This document shows positions 42,901 through 53,916 of a stretch of 64,000 nucleotides of DNA, one piece after another. Source of the DNA: Centroberyx gerrardi. Its lineage: Eukaryota > Chordata > Actinopteri > Beryciformes > Berycidae. Each line of letters opens with the position of its first letter. Position 1 is the first letter of the stretch. The notes beneath the pieces are model-generated. The model was not told the DNA's origin, did no database searches, and saw only the letters and a list, made by a program, of their open reading frames with translations. A program made the translations under genes and the position numbers. The stretch lies in assembly GCF_048128805.1 (NCBI RefSeq), contig NC_135997.1:14773616-14837615 (forward strand), read 5' to 3'.

Positions 42901-43409
42901 CACTATGAGTTTTTACAGTGTACAAGTCAAATGACAGCTGTGAAGTCTTTGGACTTTGACCCGACCTACAGTATGGGAAAGGGATAAATTGACTGTTGAG
43001 TGTTGAAGGAATGGTTTCATAGTGAGAGACGGACTTGTCTTCATACAAGTGAAACTGAAAAAGTTAATATCTTGAAAGCTGGATTGATAATAGAGGCAAA
43101 AATATTTTTTCTGTCTGTTCTTTTTAGAGTCTCAACCTCATTCATTATGTCATTATTTGGATTCATTTCCACAAGAAGAACATTCAGAACATTTAGGGGG
43201 AAGGGGACCATTGGTTGAGTATTGACACATATCATAATGGCAGTAAAAAACAATTCAATTTAAATGAATTTATGCTCAGTACTTTGAAAAGCTCAGAAGT
43301 ACATGTCCAAAAATGTGTTTACCAATACAAAAATGTCTGGAGCAGTCTGACTAAAATGATCTTCCAACACATCCTTAACTGAAAACTGAAGTAACCACCA
43401 ATTTCCTCC
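39983..43409. other. Intergenic region between stk33 and rergl
   Basis: Between the stk33 5' end and the rergl stop. Contains a poly-T run near 40,004-40,016, AT-rich DNA, the CACTG-ended transposon and, nearest 43,409, the probable rergl 3' UTR. No gene seen. Confidence 0.7.
42115..42920. mobile_element. Non-autonomous DNA transposon with CACTG ends
   Basis: The ends are inverted: CACTGCAAAAA at 42,115 and TTTTTACAGTG ending 42,920, both next to a TA. Inside are inverted and repeated AACTTAA/TTAAGT motifs near both ends and no transposase frame. Length about 806 bp. The ends resemble CACTA (EnSpm)-type elements common in fish; the family and target-site duplication are not certain. Confidence 0.6.
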
Positions 43410-43695
43410 TCAGACAGACTTCCGCCTCTTGCCGAAGACATTATTGATGAGCTTGGCCATGGACTTGGAGCCGCTGTATCGTCTGCGGTCTGCGCGGTAC
43501 TTCAGGTTCTCCATCACATGCCGAATGAGCTTCGTGAAGAGGTTGGATATCTCCAGGTAGTCCTCTGCTGCAGACACCTCCTGGAAGTGGCAGCGGTTCT
43601 CCTGGGCCAAGGATCGCCCCTCCTCCTCACATACCTGCCGAGCGTGGCACAGGTCCTGCTTGTTCCCCACCACGAAGATCGGAATGTCCGCCAGT
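43410..43695 (-). CDS. rergl: rergl coding exon 5 (C-terminal half)
   Basis: Acceptor GATCTGACAG. Encodes [20 protein letters not shown] (guanine-specificity NKxD box) through the basic C-terminal tail, and ends TGA at 43,410-43,412. Confidence 0.97.
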
Positions 43696-46600
43696 CTGTC
43701 AGATCAAGTGCAGCAGGGTCACACAGACAGCAGCCTCTCCCAACGGACCGGGTGCCGAAGGTGCCACTGGACTCACAACATTACGCATTCCCCAGTTCAA
43801 AGTGACCAAATATCAACATCAGATCTTACCAGTTCAGAAACTGTTTGAAACACTGTGGCACAATCCAGAACACTTGCATAGCGTCAATCCAGGAAGCTGC
43901 CATATTTATGCACATGAACTGTTCACTTGATTTGATTTTAAATCAGCACAGTATGATTCACTTGTTTATTATTGTATACATTCTATATGTGTGCTTCTCT
44001 AATCAAGACTATTTAGACTGGCGAAATGTGTAAGCTATACTGTGAAATGTTTATTGTTGGTCAGCACAAGGGGGAAGAACTCAAGTAAGTCATGAAATGG
44101 TTTCAGGGGAGAAAGGAGAGTTGATGTAGTGCAGAGAAGCCCCATACTCTAACAGCGGCCCTCTGGTACACCATGTGAGGTGGTGTCTGCTTCATATCTC
44201 TTTCACAGTGTGTTGGGGGGGGGTTGGGGGGGGGCATGATACAGGAAACTTCAAAAGGACCATGTGTGGTACAGTTTTCACTTCTCCTCCACACAGCCAC
44301 AAAAAGCTCTCATTGTAAAATCTCCACTAAAATTCCCCAGCTCTCTCAATGTTTTATCCCATTTCAATTAACATCAATGATAAAATTGGATATAAACCGT
44401 TCTGGGATTAATTTAGTTGAGCATATGAATTAATTTACCCACATAATTAACTTGGACAAGCGCTGTGGTTCAAATCCTCGAAGATACGTTCATCAAGAAG
44501 CCAAAAATCACAATTTCCATTACAGACAGATAGCCGACCAACTGGCTCTTGGGTCCGTGGGAGTTGGCTCCATTTTTCTACACTGTGATGTTCTGCTGTC
44601 ATGCTACTCTTGCCCATCGTAATAGGGCATGCTGAAATCTATTGCTTAAACTGCAGCATGCCACACTGATCCTCACCCTGATAGGCCTAAACATCCATCT
44701 CAGGAATGGGACTCATTAGTTCATCAAAGTAAATCCCTCAGCTCGGCCTCATTCCCAGCGGGCTACAGTCACTCACCCCTTGCAGCTCTCCTCACGGGCC
44801 TCTTTGATCTGCTGGAGGATGCTTTTGGCATTGAGGAAAGACATTCGGTCACTGATGTCGTACACCACCACAAATCCATCTGCCCAGTCGACGGGTTCCT
44901 CCAGGATACATCTGCTGCTTCCACTCTGACACAGTCAAACACGAAACATCCTCAAACATCTGACTCGACTATAGAAACTAATGGAAAGTTGTTAACATAG
45001 GATACATCAGCTGTGCCCCATTGCAGAACACTGTGAAAAGTGACGAGAAACATTATAAGGCCACTACGGCCCATGTTGGGCCATTTGCCAGGTAAACATA
45101 TAGAAACCCAACTTCTAATTTTGGTTAAAAAAAAAGGAGATAAGAGAGTGACATTACAGTATGCAACAAGGTCATGGATAATGAAAATCCTGTTATCTGA
45201 GCCTTCAGGGTTTTGCAGTCAATAAAAGTAAAAACTTTGCTGGTAAAGAGCCATATGCACTCACTGTAAACACTGAACATGTCGTAACCTGAACAGTTTA
45301 TCGACCTTCAAAGACCGAGTGTGTTCTGACCTACATTACAAATACCTTAAGACCAAAATATGCAGTTGGTATGCTATACCTTGTGGTACAGCAGGCAATG
45401 AATGCAAGCCATTAACCAAATGGAAATGAACATATTACCCAGATCTACCTGTGAACATGGATCAAAGACCTCTAAGTTTAACTGTCTTCCATCGATGGAC
45501 AGCCTTTTATGGTATAAGGAATCTGCAACAAAGTAAGTTCAAAAAGATGTGTATTATAAAAAAGTAACAGATGTTATGAATCAAATCACATCCCATGAAC
45601 ACTAATAGAAGTGGAGAGTTTGGTACAGTAAATGACAACGCTCATACTTTTCTCATTGAGAGGTAATGAACCCAGTGTGGTGCCAGTTCAGTTGAACTAT
45701 GGAACAATGATTACCATAAGCCTCAAAAAATCTAGTGCATGATTGCTCAGATGGGGCAAACGAGCTAATTCATTTAAGGGAATTAGGCAGGAGAGGAAAG
45801 GTCTGAAACTGTATACCCACTCTGTAAACTGTAACATTACAAGCAGCCGTCATCCAGCCTGCAAGATAAACAATGGCTGAAGCAAAATATGATTTCATAT
45901 ACCAATTTGTGAGATGTGCGTGTTAGGTTTTGCTCTCATTCTTTTTAAGCCATATGTTAAAAAGTGAAAAACCATTTGAATTTTCCAGGAGGTCATATGG
46001 AGTCGCTAAATCCCTCCAGAGTACTGTACTTTATGCCGTGATGAGCAGATCCCAGTGATGGATCTTACTGCATACAGCATGCACTTCAGTGGATGTCAAA
46101 CTCTCATGTGTCTGTATAAATGAAATCTTAGGCTCCATGACTTGATATAATTGGTGTGTGGCCAGCAGAAACAGTGTGGAAACAGCGACCGGCTCATGCC
46201 CTGAGAGCAATATACGGTATATCTTACTATAAAAACATGTAAGGAGTCTATTTACTTACTGGCATTGGAAGCATACTCTCCAATAAAACGTTTTGTCAGG
46301 AATCTCACCAGAACAGCTAGGGAGAAAGAAAAAGAGAGAGAAAGAGTCAAGATTGGAGGAACATGCAGGAAATGTTCATAAAATCGTTGTATAATACAAC
46401 ACTGGAGCTCAGAAAATTTGCATCGCCCGGAGACTTGGTGAAATATATTGTTGTATATGTGTCCTTATCATGAACTCGGGATAGTCTGCCATAGTTTTGC
46501 AATGAAACTGTGTTGCATGATGATCTTAAAAAGTCAGGGCTTGAGTTTCAACACACACATAAAAAAAAAACTGCTTTCTGGACACCGGTTGCTTTTTCTG

Positions 46601-47584
46601 CCCCCACTAGTGACCTCCAGCAGTTAAAATACATAGCCGTGTTCCTGTCCATTTCCCACTTGCACTTGGCAGACTAAGCAGTTGTGCTGAGTCATGTAAT
46701 CTTCTGTATAGCTACTGCCTTTTTTCCTCTGCTCTTCCCTTATGTGTGGAAAAGCATTATCCGCTCAAATGCCATCTAATTTCCCCCCCTGGCCAAAAGG
46801 TAGATTGGTTGAAAAGCCTCCAGTTAGCTTCAGGGGAAAACATTGGTTTCAAAAATTCCTTGTTTCATAGGAAACACAATACCTCATCTCACAAGTGTGG
46901 AGACTGGGAACTACATTATTCCATCAACATTATGCTCTGCAGTTAGGATCGCTTTCTCGGTTTAAGTTAAACTCAAAGGTTACATTAAATGTGTTTGTGT
47001 TGTAATGTGCAGTATATCAGACATATGGATATTATGCAGACCTTGACTCTATCCTTGGACTCAATCTTACACAGGAGTTATTTATTACACTGGACGTAAT
47101 GCTCAACACCACTTTAGACACTTGAGACACTTTTGATAGTTTTATATTTTATCTCAATAGTTTTATATTTATTTAAATTTATATTACTTCCCTGTAAATT
47201 TGTATTACCTTATTACCTTTCCTGTACTTTGTTCTGCCAATGCACAGTACATTGTCCTGCCAATTGCTGCTGTGACACCCAAATTTCACCTAGGGGATCA
47301 ATAAAGTGCAATCTTATCTTTATCTTATACAGTGGCAGAATATACTAGAGAGACAGAAGAGACAATGTGTCTTTTCTTACTTTCATATTCTCTGTATATA
47401 TGAATATATTAGTTATTAGTTATTAGTTATTATAGAATTTACAGACAACATTGAAAGATCAGGGAAACAACATATATCATCTGAATCTTTATGCTAAAAA
47501 CACAGTCAGCTGTCAGCGTCTGTTTTACTCACCTGATTTTCCAGCTCCTTCGCTGCCCAGCAGAGCCAACTTGATGTCATTCAT
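43410..47584 (-). CDS. rergl: rergl, RERG/RAS-like small GTPase (5 coding exons, 205 aa)
   Basis: Ras-superfamily protein of the RERG branch. Coding segments: 47584-47533, 46316-46260, 45522-45449, 44925-44777, 43695-43410; they join in frame to 205 aa, the length I recall for human RERGL. P-loop GSEGAGKS is at residues 10-17, [13 protein letters not shown] in the switch I region, NKQD at 122-125, and SAA in place of SAK. The switch II DxxGQ box is DPCSQ, with Ser for the Gly. The end, [19 protein letters not shown], is as in human RERGL and has no CAAX lipid box, so it should not be prenylated. Function in fish cannot be read from sequence. A duplicate-gene suffix (rergla or rerglb) cannot be assigned. 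Confidence 0.95.
44215..44234. repeat. Poly-G run with TT interruption
   Basis: Two G runs split by TT, in rergl intron 4. Confidence 0.85.
44777..44925 (-). CDS. rergl: rergl coding exon 4
   Basis: Acceptor TGTGTCAG, donor AAGGG/GTGAGT, phase 0 to 2. Encodes the segment with [20 protein letters not shown], the conserved beta-4 and alpha-3 region. Confidence 0.95.
45449..45522 (-). CDS. rergl: rergl coding exon 3 (switch II)
   Basis: Acceptor TTGTTGCAG, donor CACAG/GTAGAT. Encodes [20 protein letters not shown] followed by PCSQ, where Ras proteins carry DTAGQ. Confidence 0.95.
46260..46316 (-). CDS. rergl: rergl coding exon 2 (switch I)
   Basis: 57 nt, acceptor CTCCCTAG, donor CCA/GTAAGT. 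Encodes [18 protein letters not shown]. Confidence 0.95.
47107..47336 (+). mobile_element. 3' end of a fish non-LTR retrotransposon (LINE/SINE tail)
   Basis: The end reads ...GGGGATCAATAAAGTGCAATC then TCTTATCTTTATCTTAT, the typical 3' tail of fish L2-like LINEs or SINEs derived from them. It is 5'-truncated; the upstream limit is approximate, and no coding frame remains. Confidence 0.55.
47533..47584 (-). CDS. rergl: rergl first coding exon (P-loop)
   Basis: Starts [32 protein letters not shown]. Donor AATCAG/GTGAGT, phase 1. The N-terminus MND(V/I)KLA equals human RERGL, which fixes the start. Confidence 0.97.
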
Positions 47585-47644
47585 GACGGAGGGTTGGAAG
47601 GGAACTGTTAAAAGCACTTCTTACTACTACTCCCAGCTATCTAG

Positions 47645-47654
47645 CCTCTCTCTC

Positions 47655-47697
<43 letters not shown>
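47645..47697. repeat. (CT)n microsatellite upstream of rergl
   Basis: On the rergl strand this is a (GA)n tract about 60-115 bp before the start codon, so it lies in the promoter or 5' UTR. Confidence 0.92.
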
Positions 47698-47700
<3 letters not shown>

Positions 47701-50700
47701 TATACCACTTTATGAACCGCACAGTCAAGTGTTTGTAAGAGCTGCTTCACCACTACATACCCCCCTGTGAAAAATGAAAACATACACAACGTCTCTGCTC
47801 CCTCTCAGCCAATAAGAAGATTTCCAAGTCAGGTTGCAAAAATGTCAACCAACACAAGACAGACTTGTGTTTTTGGATTTATGACAGCCAACAGTCTTAA
47901 AAGATTGTTTTATTTTTTTAAATCTCTAAACAAAATCATCATTTTGCTAAGGGGGAGCGTTAAAGTTTTCTTTCACTAATGGTTTTTCTTTATTATGAAA
48001 GAGAGAAAACATATTTACCCATGATGTACAGTAGATTACCAAATGCAATTATGTTGGCTAGGAAGAAAATGCTGTAGATACACAATGTGCCACAAGGCAA
48101 CACATTTAAAACAACTCTTGGGTAGAAAAGTTTTATTTTTCAGCACACACACTTCCATAGACGTTCAAGAGCAGCCAACCTCCAACATTAGAGGATCTGC
48201 TGTCTCCATCGGCAAAATGATCACTTGGTTCTAGGATACACATTTAAATAATTTACTTGGGGCAGATTTTCCTTATTCTCATGAGTCATATTTTAATAAT
48301 ACCACATTAAATCAAATCCTGATTCGACTCTGGGTTACAGAGAATGGGTTTTCCTTGTTTGTAAATGTGATATAATATGATTTTAGGACAAGGCTTTCAA
48401 GTCAAAATTTAGAAAGTGGAGCTAGTTATGGGTCTCCAGAGCAGCCAGTTTTAATAGTTGATCATACATGACTCTCTACAAAGGTATGAGCACTAAATGT
48501 GAGGGTTCTCCAAAAGTGAAATATCACTTTAAGCTGCTGGGACTTTGCAGTAATGTAGAGCTGGATAGGAGTTTAGAGCGCCTGGAGGTGGATAATACCA
48601 CAGATATGTTTCAACTGTCATGGCTAGGGTAAAATCTCAAGTACACAGTATTAAATGCCAACATATGTTGAAAGTGGAAGGCATGGTTTGACTGCAGGGT
48701 TAAGTACGTTTGAAGGTGAGGCACAGAATTCAACTTTCCCTCTTTCCCCCCGCAGTGCAAAAAGAATCCAAACCTCAGTTTCACGGACTGCTTCACTGGT
48801 CAGCTTTCATTTTTCTCTCTCCACACATTCAGTTTCTCTCGTCCTTTTCTGTCTACCCTTTCCATTGTTCAGCAAAGGTCACAGAAGTGTCTCATTATTA
48901 TCCTGTTATGTTTCATTCCAGGTCTGTTGACTGAAAGGTCACAAACCTTATTCAAGAATATAGTGAGATGCCCCCTGACCAAAGTAATGTACAAGTAACA
49001 CCATTGACTGATTACTCCATGTATTCTACTGGGTAAAAAAAACAAAAAAAACAACCAATGGATGTCGCACAAGAATTTAAAAAAGAACACACGTGCAATA
49101 AACTGTGTAATGATCAATACATGTAAGTCTTTCACCGTAGTCCTTAAAATAAAGAACATTTATTCATAATTTCAACATATCACAATGTCGGTTATGAACT
49201 AATGAACTTGGACGGCATCTGCATTGAGGAGGTCCTGTAATTTCACTTAAACAATATAATTTCAATAGACCACATAAAGGACTTACCACTAACTGACAAG
49301 GCATTCTTCTTGAAAGTTATAGTTTTCCAGAAATCAATTTCCCTATTAAGATACAACCCTACTTTTATTGTATGACTAAATCAAAAACAGGAATTTTGAG
49401 TCGTTTAGAACGCTTATGAACTCTTCCCCTTAAAGTTGAGCCATAATCAAAATATTTTTTTTTATATGTGTTGAAACTGAACATATTGCTCTTCTAGTCC
49501 TCAAAAATCCAGCCTCCACATTTCCCTGTGTGTGATGTGAGACAGGAGCCGGCAGCCTCTCCTGGGTGAGGAGAGGTTGGGATGCCTCAGGGCCAGGCAG
49601 CGTTATGACATCATGTCTGTCTTGAGGAGAGCAGAGTCTCCTGGGAGCTTCATCTCTCTCTCTCTCCAATCCCTAGACAATCTGCCTCATCATCACACAC
49701 ATAAGCCTTCTGAGGGAATTCTCCGAGACCAAAGTGTGATCTGATTTATTTTAGTTCTGTTTAAACTCTGACTGACCTAAATTTCCCTTTAGGCGGATTC
49801 AAACATAAGAAAAACAACTTAATCTGCATGTCAGCGTGTTATGTTGTGCACATGCCCTTTACCTGCTGTTACCTGCACTTATAGCATGGTTATACTTCAG
49901 GGAAAACTGCTGTAGCTCAATCCTACAACACATCCGTTACAGTAAAGCCTATCCTCCACAGGTTGCAGTCAATATTTAGTCTGTTAATATGTGATATTCA
50001 CATAATGTAAACAACTGTACATCAATCACTTCCAGGTTCTTTTTGAGCGCCAGCTTGAAACCGGCATAAGTCTACAGTAGAGCAAAATTACTAAATAATG
50101 TTGTGTTTGGGGGTGTAAACAGAGGTTGTGGAGGGAAAACTCATTGGGATCAGTTTCCATCAGGAAAGTCAAAACAAGCAAACTACTAAGAGGCCTGCAT
50201 GAAAAGAGCGAGAAAAAGACGCAGATCAACCAGTTTCTGCTGCTGGTCTGATAAGCTTGCCAATGTCCGATGGCACATCCAACTACTCCCATAGATGAAA
50301 TAGACCTGGTGGTAGCCTATAATACTTCCATAAGTCCCACAGCTATGACATCAGGCTGTACAGAAAGTACAGAATTATGTCAAAATGCCAAGGGAGGTGT
50401 TATGCATATGGAAGGTGCTACATGTGTTTTTTAACATGATTTTCATGATAAATCATGATAAATGCTAACAATATCTATTTGGTTTGTGAAGTCAAATAGG
50501 CGTTATAAAAACTGAACTAAACTATTCCTCTAATAGTATATAAGTAAGTTTTAAAAGTGAGACTAAAAATGCCATCTCCTGTGTCTTATTAAAGTGATGT
50601 CACAGACTTGAAATGTGAGCTGATTCAACTCGCTATTGTTTCCAGAAATACATCACAGCGGTTTCACAAGCGGCGAGTGCCAGTGCTGAACGCTCAGTCT

Positions 50701-51197
50701 GTGCTTTGTTCTAACTAAATTTAGCTTGCAGTTTTTATTAGCATTATCTGTGTTTACGCTAGGTAAACAACTCAAGTCACTGTCCCACATAAATTGTATG
50801 AACTGATCATGCAGCTGTAACACATTGTCATACAGCTCTCCAGAACTTTTCATTGATTAAGTGTATTTTTCAGATTATGATGCTGCTGACATAAAGTTGG
50901 CATGTTCTCTTTTTCTACTATGGTTGGATCGCCCCAGTCATGCTGCTTTATGGCTTATATCTGTTTAAGTCTTCAGAAGCCTCTTAAAATGAATGTTATT
51001 CATTTGCCTCGATTGCGTCTCCATGCAAAGAAACTAGACTGCTATAAATAAAAGTTTTCCACAGGATCATCACAATGCTTTGACATGAAAGACACCAGAA
51101 AGATCAGGCACTTTAAGTATAATGCCCAATAAACTTATAAACTTATTTTAGCAGGAAAAACTGCAGTAATATTGATATTGTTGTTTGTGTTATTTTT

Positions 51198-51220
51198 GTG
51201 TGTGTGTGTGTGTGTGTGTG
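51198..51220. repeat. (GT)n microsatellite
   Basis: Perfect GT repeat, intergenic. Confidence 0.9.
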
Positions 51221-51590
51221 CTCACAAACACAACCTCTGTTTCTTCACTCCTCGTGTTACAGCATCCAACACAAACATGCTGGATCTGTTATTCCTGAGC
51301 CTCAGATAGGGATTTCAGCGTGGAATATTTTGAACATCAGCCTGAGAGTTTAATCAGAACAGGGATAATAGAGTTAGAAAAGTGGCTGGAGCTCGCAAGA
51401 TATTTTCAAAGGGAACCAAAATTTATGCATTATTCACTGCCCCCAACAGCTTGTCAACTCATTCATTAAAACTGAATTAGTTGTAATGGAAAATTACATC
51501 CAAAGCGAAACAACCAAAGACAACTTTTGTTCAAATGCATTAAGATATTATCATGCTTGCCAGTGTAGCTAGGGAAGAAGCTTCCATAAC

Positions 51591-51653
51591 AAGAAAGAAA
51601 GAAAGAAAGAAAGAAAAAAAGAAACAAACAAACAAACAAACAAACAAACAAAC
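51591..51653. repeat. (GAAA)n then (CAAA)n compound microsatellite
   Basis: GAAA units turn into CAAA units. The minus strand gives a false Phe/Leu/Val/Cys repeat frame. Confidence 0.93.
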
Positions 51654-52033
51654 AGTGTTCCATAATAAGAGATCCTGCAGTTACATGCTTAGGCCTCGTT
51701 GCAACTTTTTTTTTACAGTCTTTGGTTGCAGTTTTGCATGCAGTCCCACCCACATGGCAGAAAGCAGGAGGCTGCTGGCAATTGACTGAGACAAATCACA
51801 ATCCCCTTCTGTCAAAACCGCACATCCAACTCTAGAGACGGCAGAAATACTTTGTAAACGATGATCATATAGATGAGCCTTTACAGCACACAGTGGTACT
51901 GTAACTGACAAGTCTGTGGTGACATAAAACATACTTTATCATTTCCATATGGAACGGTCTCCGTCTCCAGTAAAATGAGATGGAAGGAAGGAATAAAGGG
52001 ACCTGGAAAATAATATTTTCTCTTAAATGGATT

Positions 52034-52039
52034 TTTATT
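52034..52039 (-). terminator. Candidate trim66 polyadenylation signal
   Basis: Minus strand reads AATAAA about 1.65 kb after the trim66 stop. Other AATAAA hexamers lie nearer (for example around 52,190-52,215), so the true site is open. Confidence 0.35.
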
Positions 52040-53679
52040 GATATCAGTATATAAGAGAGATTTATGGCTGACTGTTACAGTAAAAAAGGAAAAAAAACAA
52101 GGAACCAGACTGTTCTTTTGAGTTACAGTAACTATACATAAATCAGAAATATTATTCTTCCCTCATACAATAGGAAATAACATTACATCTATTTATTTAT
52201 TTACTGCAAACGGAATAACATTTATTTACTACTCTTGACATTGATCAAAGAGTGCAAAGACAACAATTTGTGCAGTAATTACTCTAAAAGTTTAGCAAAA
52301 TCTATCGTAGGTTGCAGAAAGCAATTCAAAGTATATTTAAAAACTGGAAGGCTACAGCTGCAGGGAATATAAAATGATTGATATTTTTCTGTACTATGTA
52401 GCTCTACAAATAGCAAAGACCTGTTTTAATTATCAATAATATCAATATCTTACACTCATATTAAGCCTGAGATATTTAGATAATAGGGAAACATTTTGCC
52501 TAAACACTGGTGAAATAAAAATGATACATACCAGTATATGCAAACCTAGCTCATGATTAAGTGTAAAATTAAAATTACCATTGACTAAAATACAGTGAGT
52601 AATATTGTTTTTGTTTGATCAAAGACATCTAGATCTATTGATATGAAACAAACAACAAATTCAAGATGTCCTGTTCAGCTCTGGACACAGTACTGTGGCT
52701 ACAGCGCCCTCTGTCTCTCATACTCATATCAAACTGGATTCACTGTAGCTTTTCTAAAAATGTACTGAGAAACAGACCAATATAATTATATCAAATAATT
52801 CAACCTATGACAATTGCCTGCAATCGTTTTGTTACTAAAATGAAAAAGACAAATATAATAAAATAAAGTTCTATATAGTTTCACATATAGAAATATGCCA
52901 AACATTTACCAAGATGGCAAATATTTACCAATATCAAATTTTCAAAGTGCTGTATATAATCAGGGCTTTAACGGTTTATGTTAACCTAAAAATAAAGTCC
53001 AGAAATCCACTTAATAAAGGCGCATAGCAAGTTTTCTAAACAAACATCCAACTACAGAACTTTATGTATAGCATATCATTTCAAATATATGATTTTAGGA
53101 GATCTGTAGGCAAACTACAGCAAGTAATTTCATGTGCATCTGGTGCAAATCATCAACTGCCAAAATATGAAAGGCTGGTAAGACTGTACAAATTACAGCA
53201 TCACCTCACTTGTATGGTAATAGGCATGTCTTGGAGCTGAACATGCAACCCAAGAAACTCTAAATTCTTGTTTATTCTTGTCTTTTTTCCAAATTGATGT
53301 GGTTACAAAAGTATGTAACCTAAAGTTGTGTTGTTATCTGTTTTCCCTCTGTCTGCTCCTCTCTAATCTGTTGGAGCTCCTTTTCCAAATCTGCAGGGAG
53401 TTGCTCCTTTGTCAGTTATCAGATGCTCTTACATAGAAAAGTGTGGCACAGTTCATTAGGCATTTTCGAAATAAGGGGGCACTGTTTCATTATGTTCAGC
53501 TGCCATTGGATGGCAGCACCGCAATATTATTGCAAACCACAGTACTACGCTACTTTCTGATTGCAGTTTGGACATATCGTTATAGCCCTACAGGCTGGGC
53601 AACAAAAGAGTGGAATCAAACACAAATACAGCTTATTCATATCTTCATATCTTCATGGTTCTGCTCCATTCACCCCAAG
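52040..53679 (-). other. Probable 3' UTR of trim66
   Basis: AT-rich, non-coding DNA directly after the stop codon of the bromodomain exon. The extent depends on which AATAAA is used. Confidence 0.45.
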
Positions 53680-53916
53680 TTAGAAGTGATGTCTCCTGGA
53701 GTTGAGAGAGTGTCTCCTCTTCCTCTTTCTGTGGCACTGCTCCCTCCTCTCTGGCCAGGGGAAGCCGCCCTCAGTGGCCCTGTAGGCTTCATCATACTCA
53801 TCGCTGTCAGAGTCGGCCTCAGCCACAGGGAAAACTCTGTCAGGAAACACTTCTTTCAGCTTGGAGCTGAAGAAAGCCTCCAGGCTGCGACCTGCCTGGG
53901 CCACCTCCGAGTCAGG
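53680..53916 (-). CDS. trim66: trim66 last exon (end of bromodomain)
   Basis: 79 codons including stop; acceptor TGACCGCAG. Encodes [20 protein letters not shown], the last bromodomain helix, then an acidic and a basic tail (KRKRRHS). Confidence 0.93.
   Translation of the reverse strand, partial: PDSEVAQAGRSLEAFFSSKLKEVFPDRVFPVAEADSDSDEYDEAYRATEGGFPWPERREQCHRKRKRRHSLNSRRHHF

Larger units (their letters stand above)
47585..52030. other. Intergenic region between rergl and trim66
   Basis: No gene found. The rergl promoter/5' UTR is at its left side. It has microsatellites at 51,198-51,220 and 51,591-51,653 and AT-rich unique DNA. Open frames here lack family motifs. Confidence 0.7.

Noticed and set aside
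52703..52719. GCGCCCTCTGT as a CTCF site
   Set aside because: Only the inner half fits the core; the flanking bases do not, so it is not listed as a feature.
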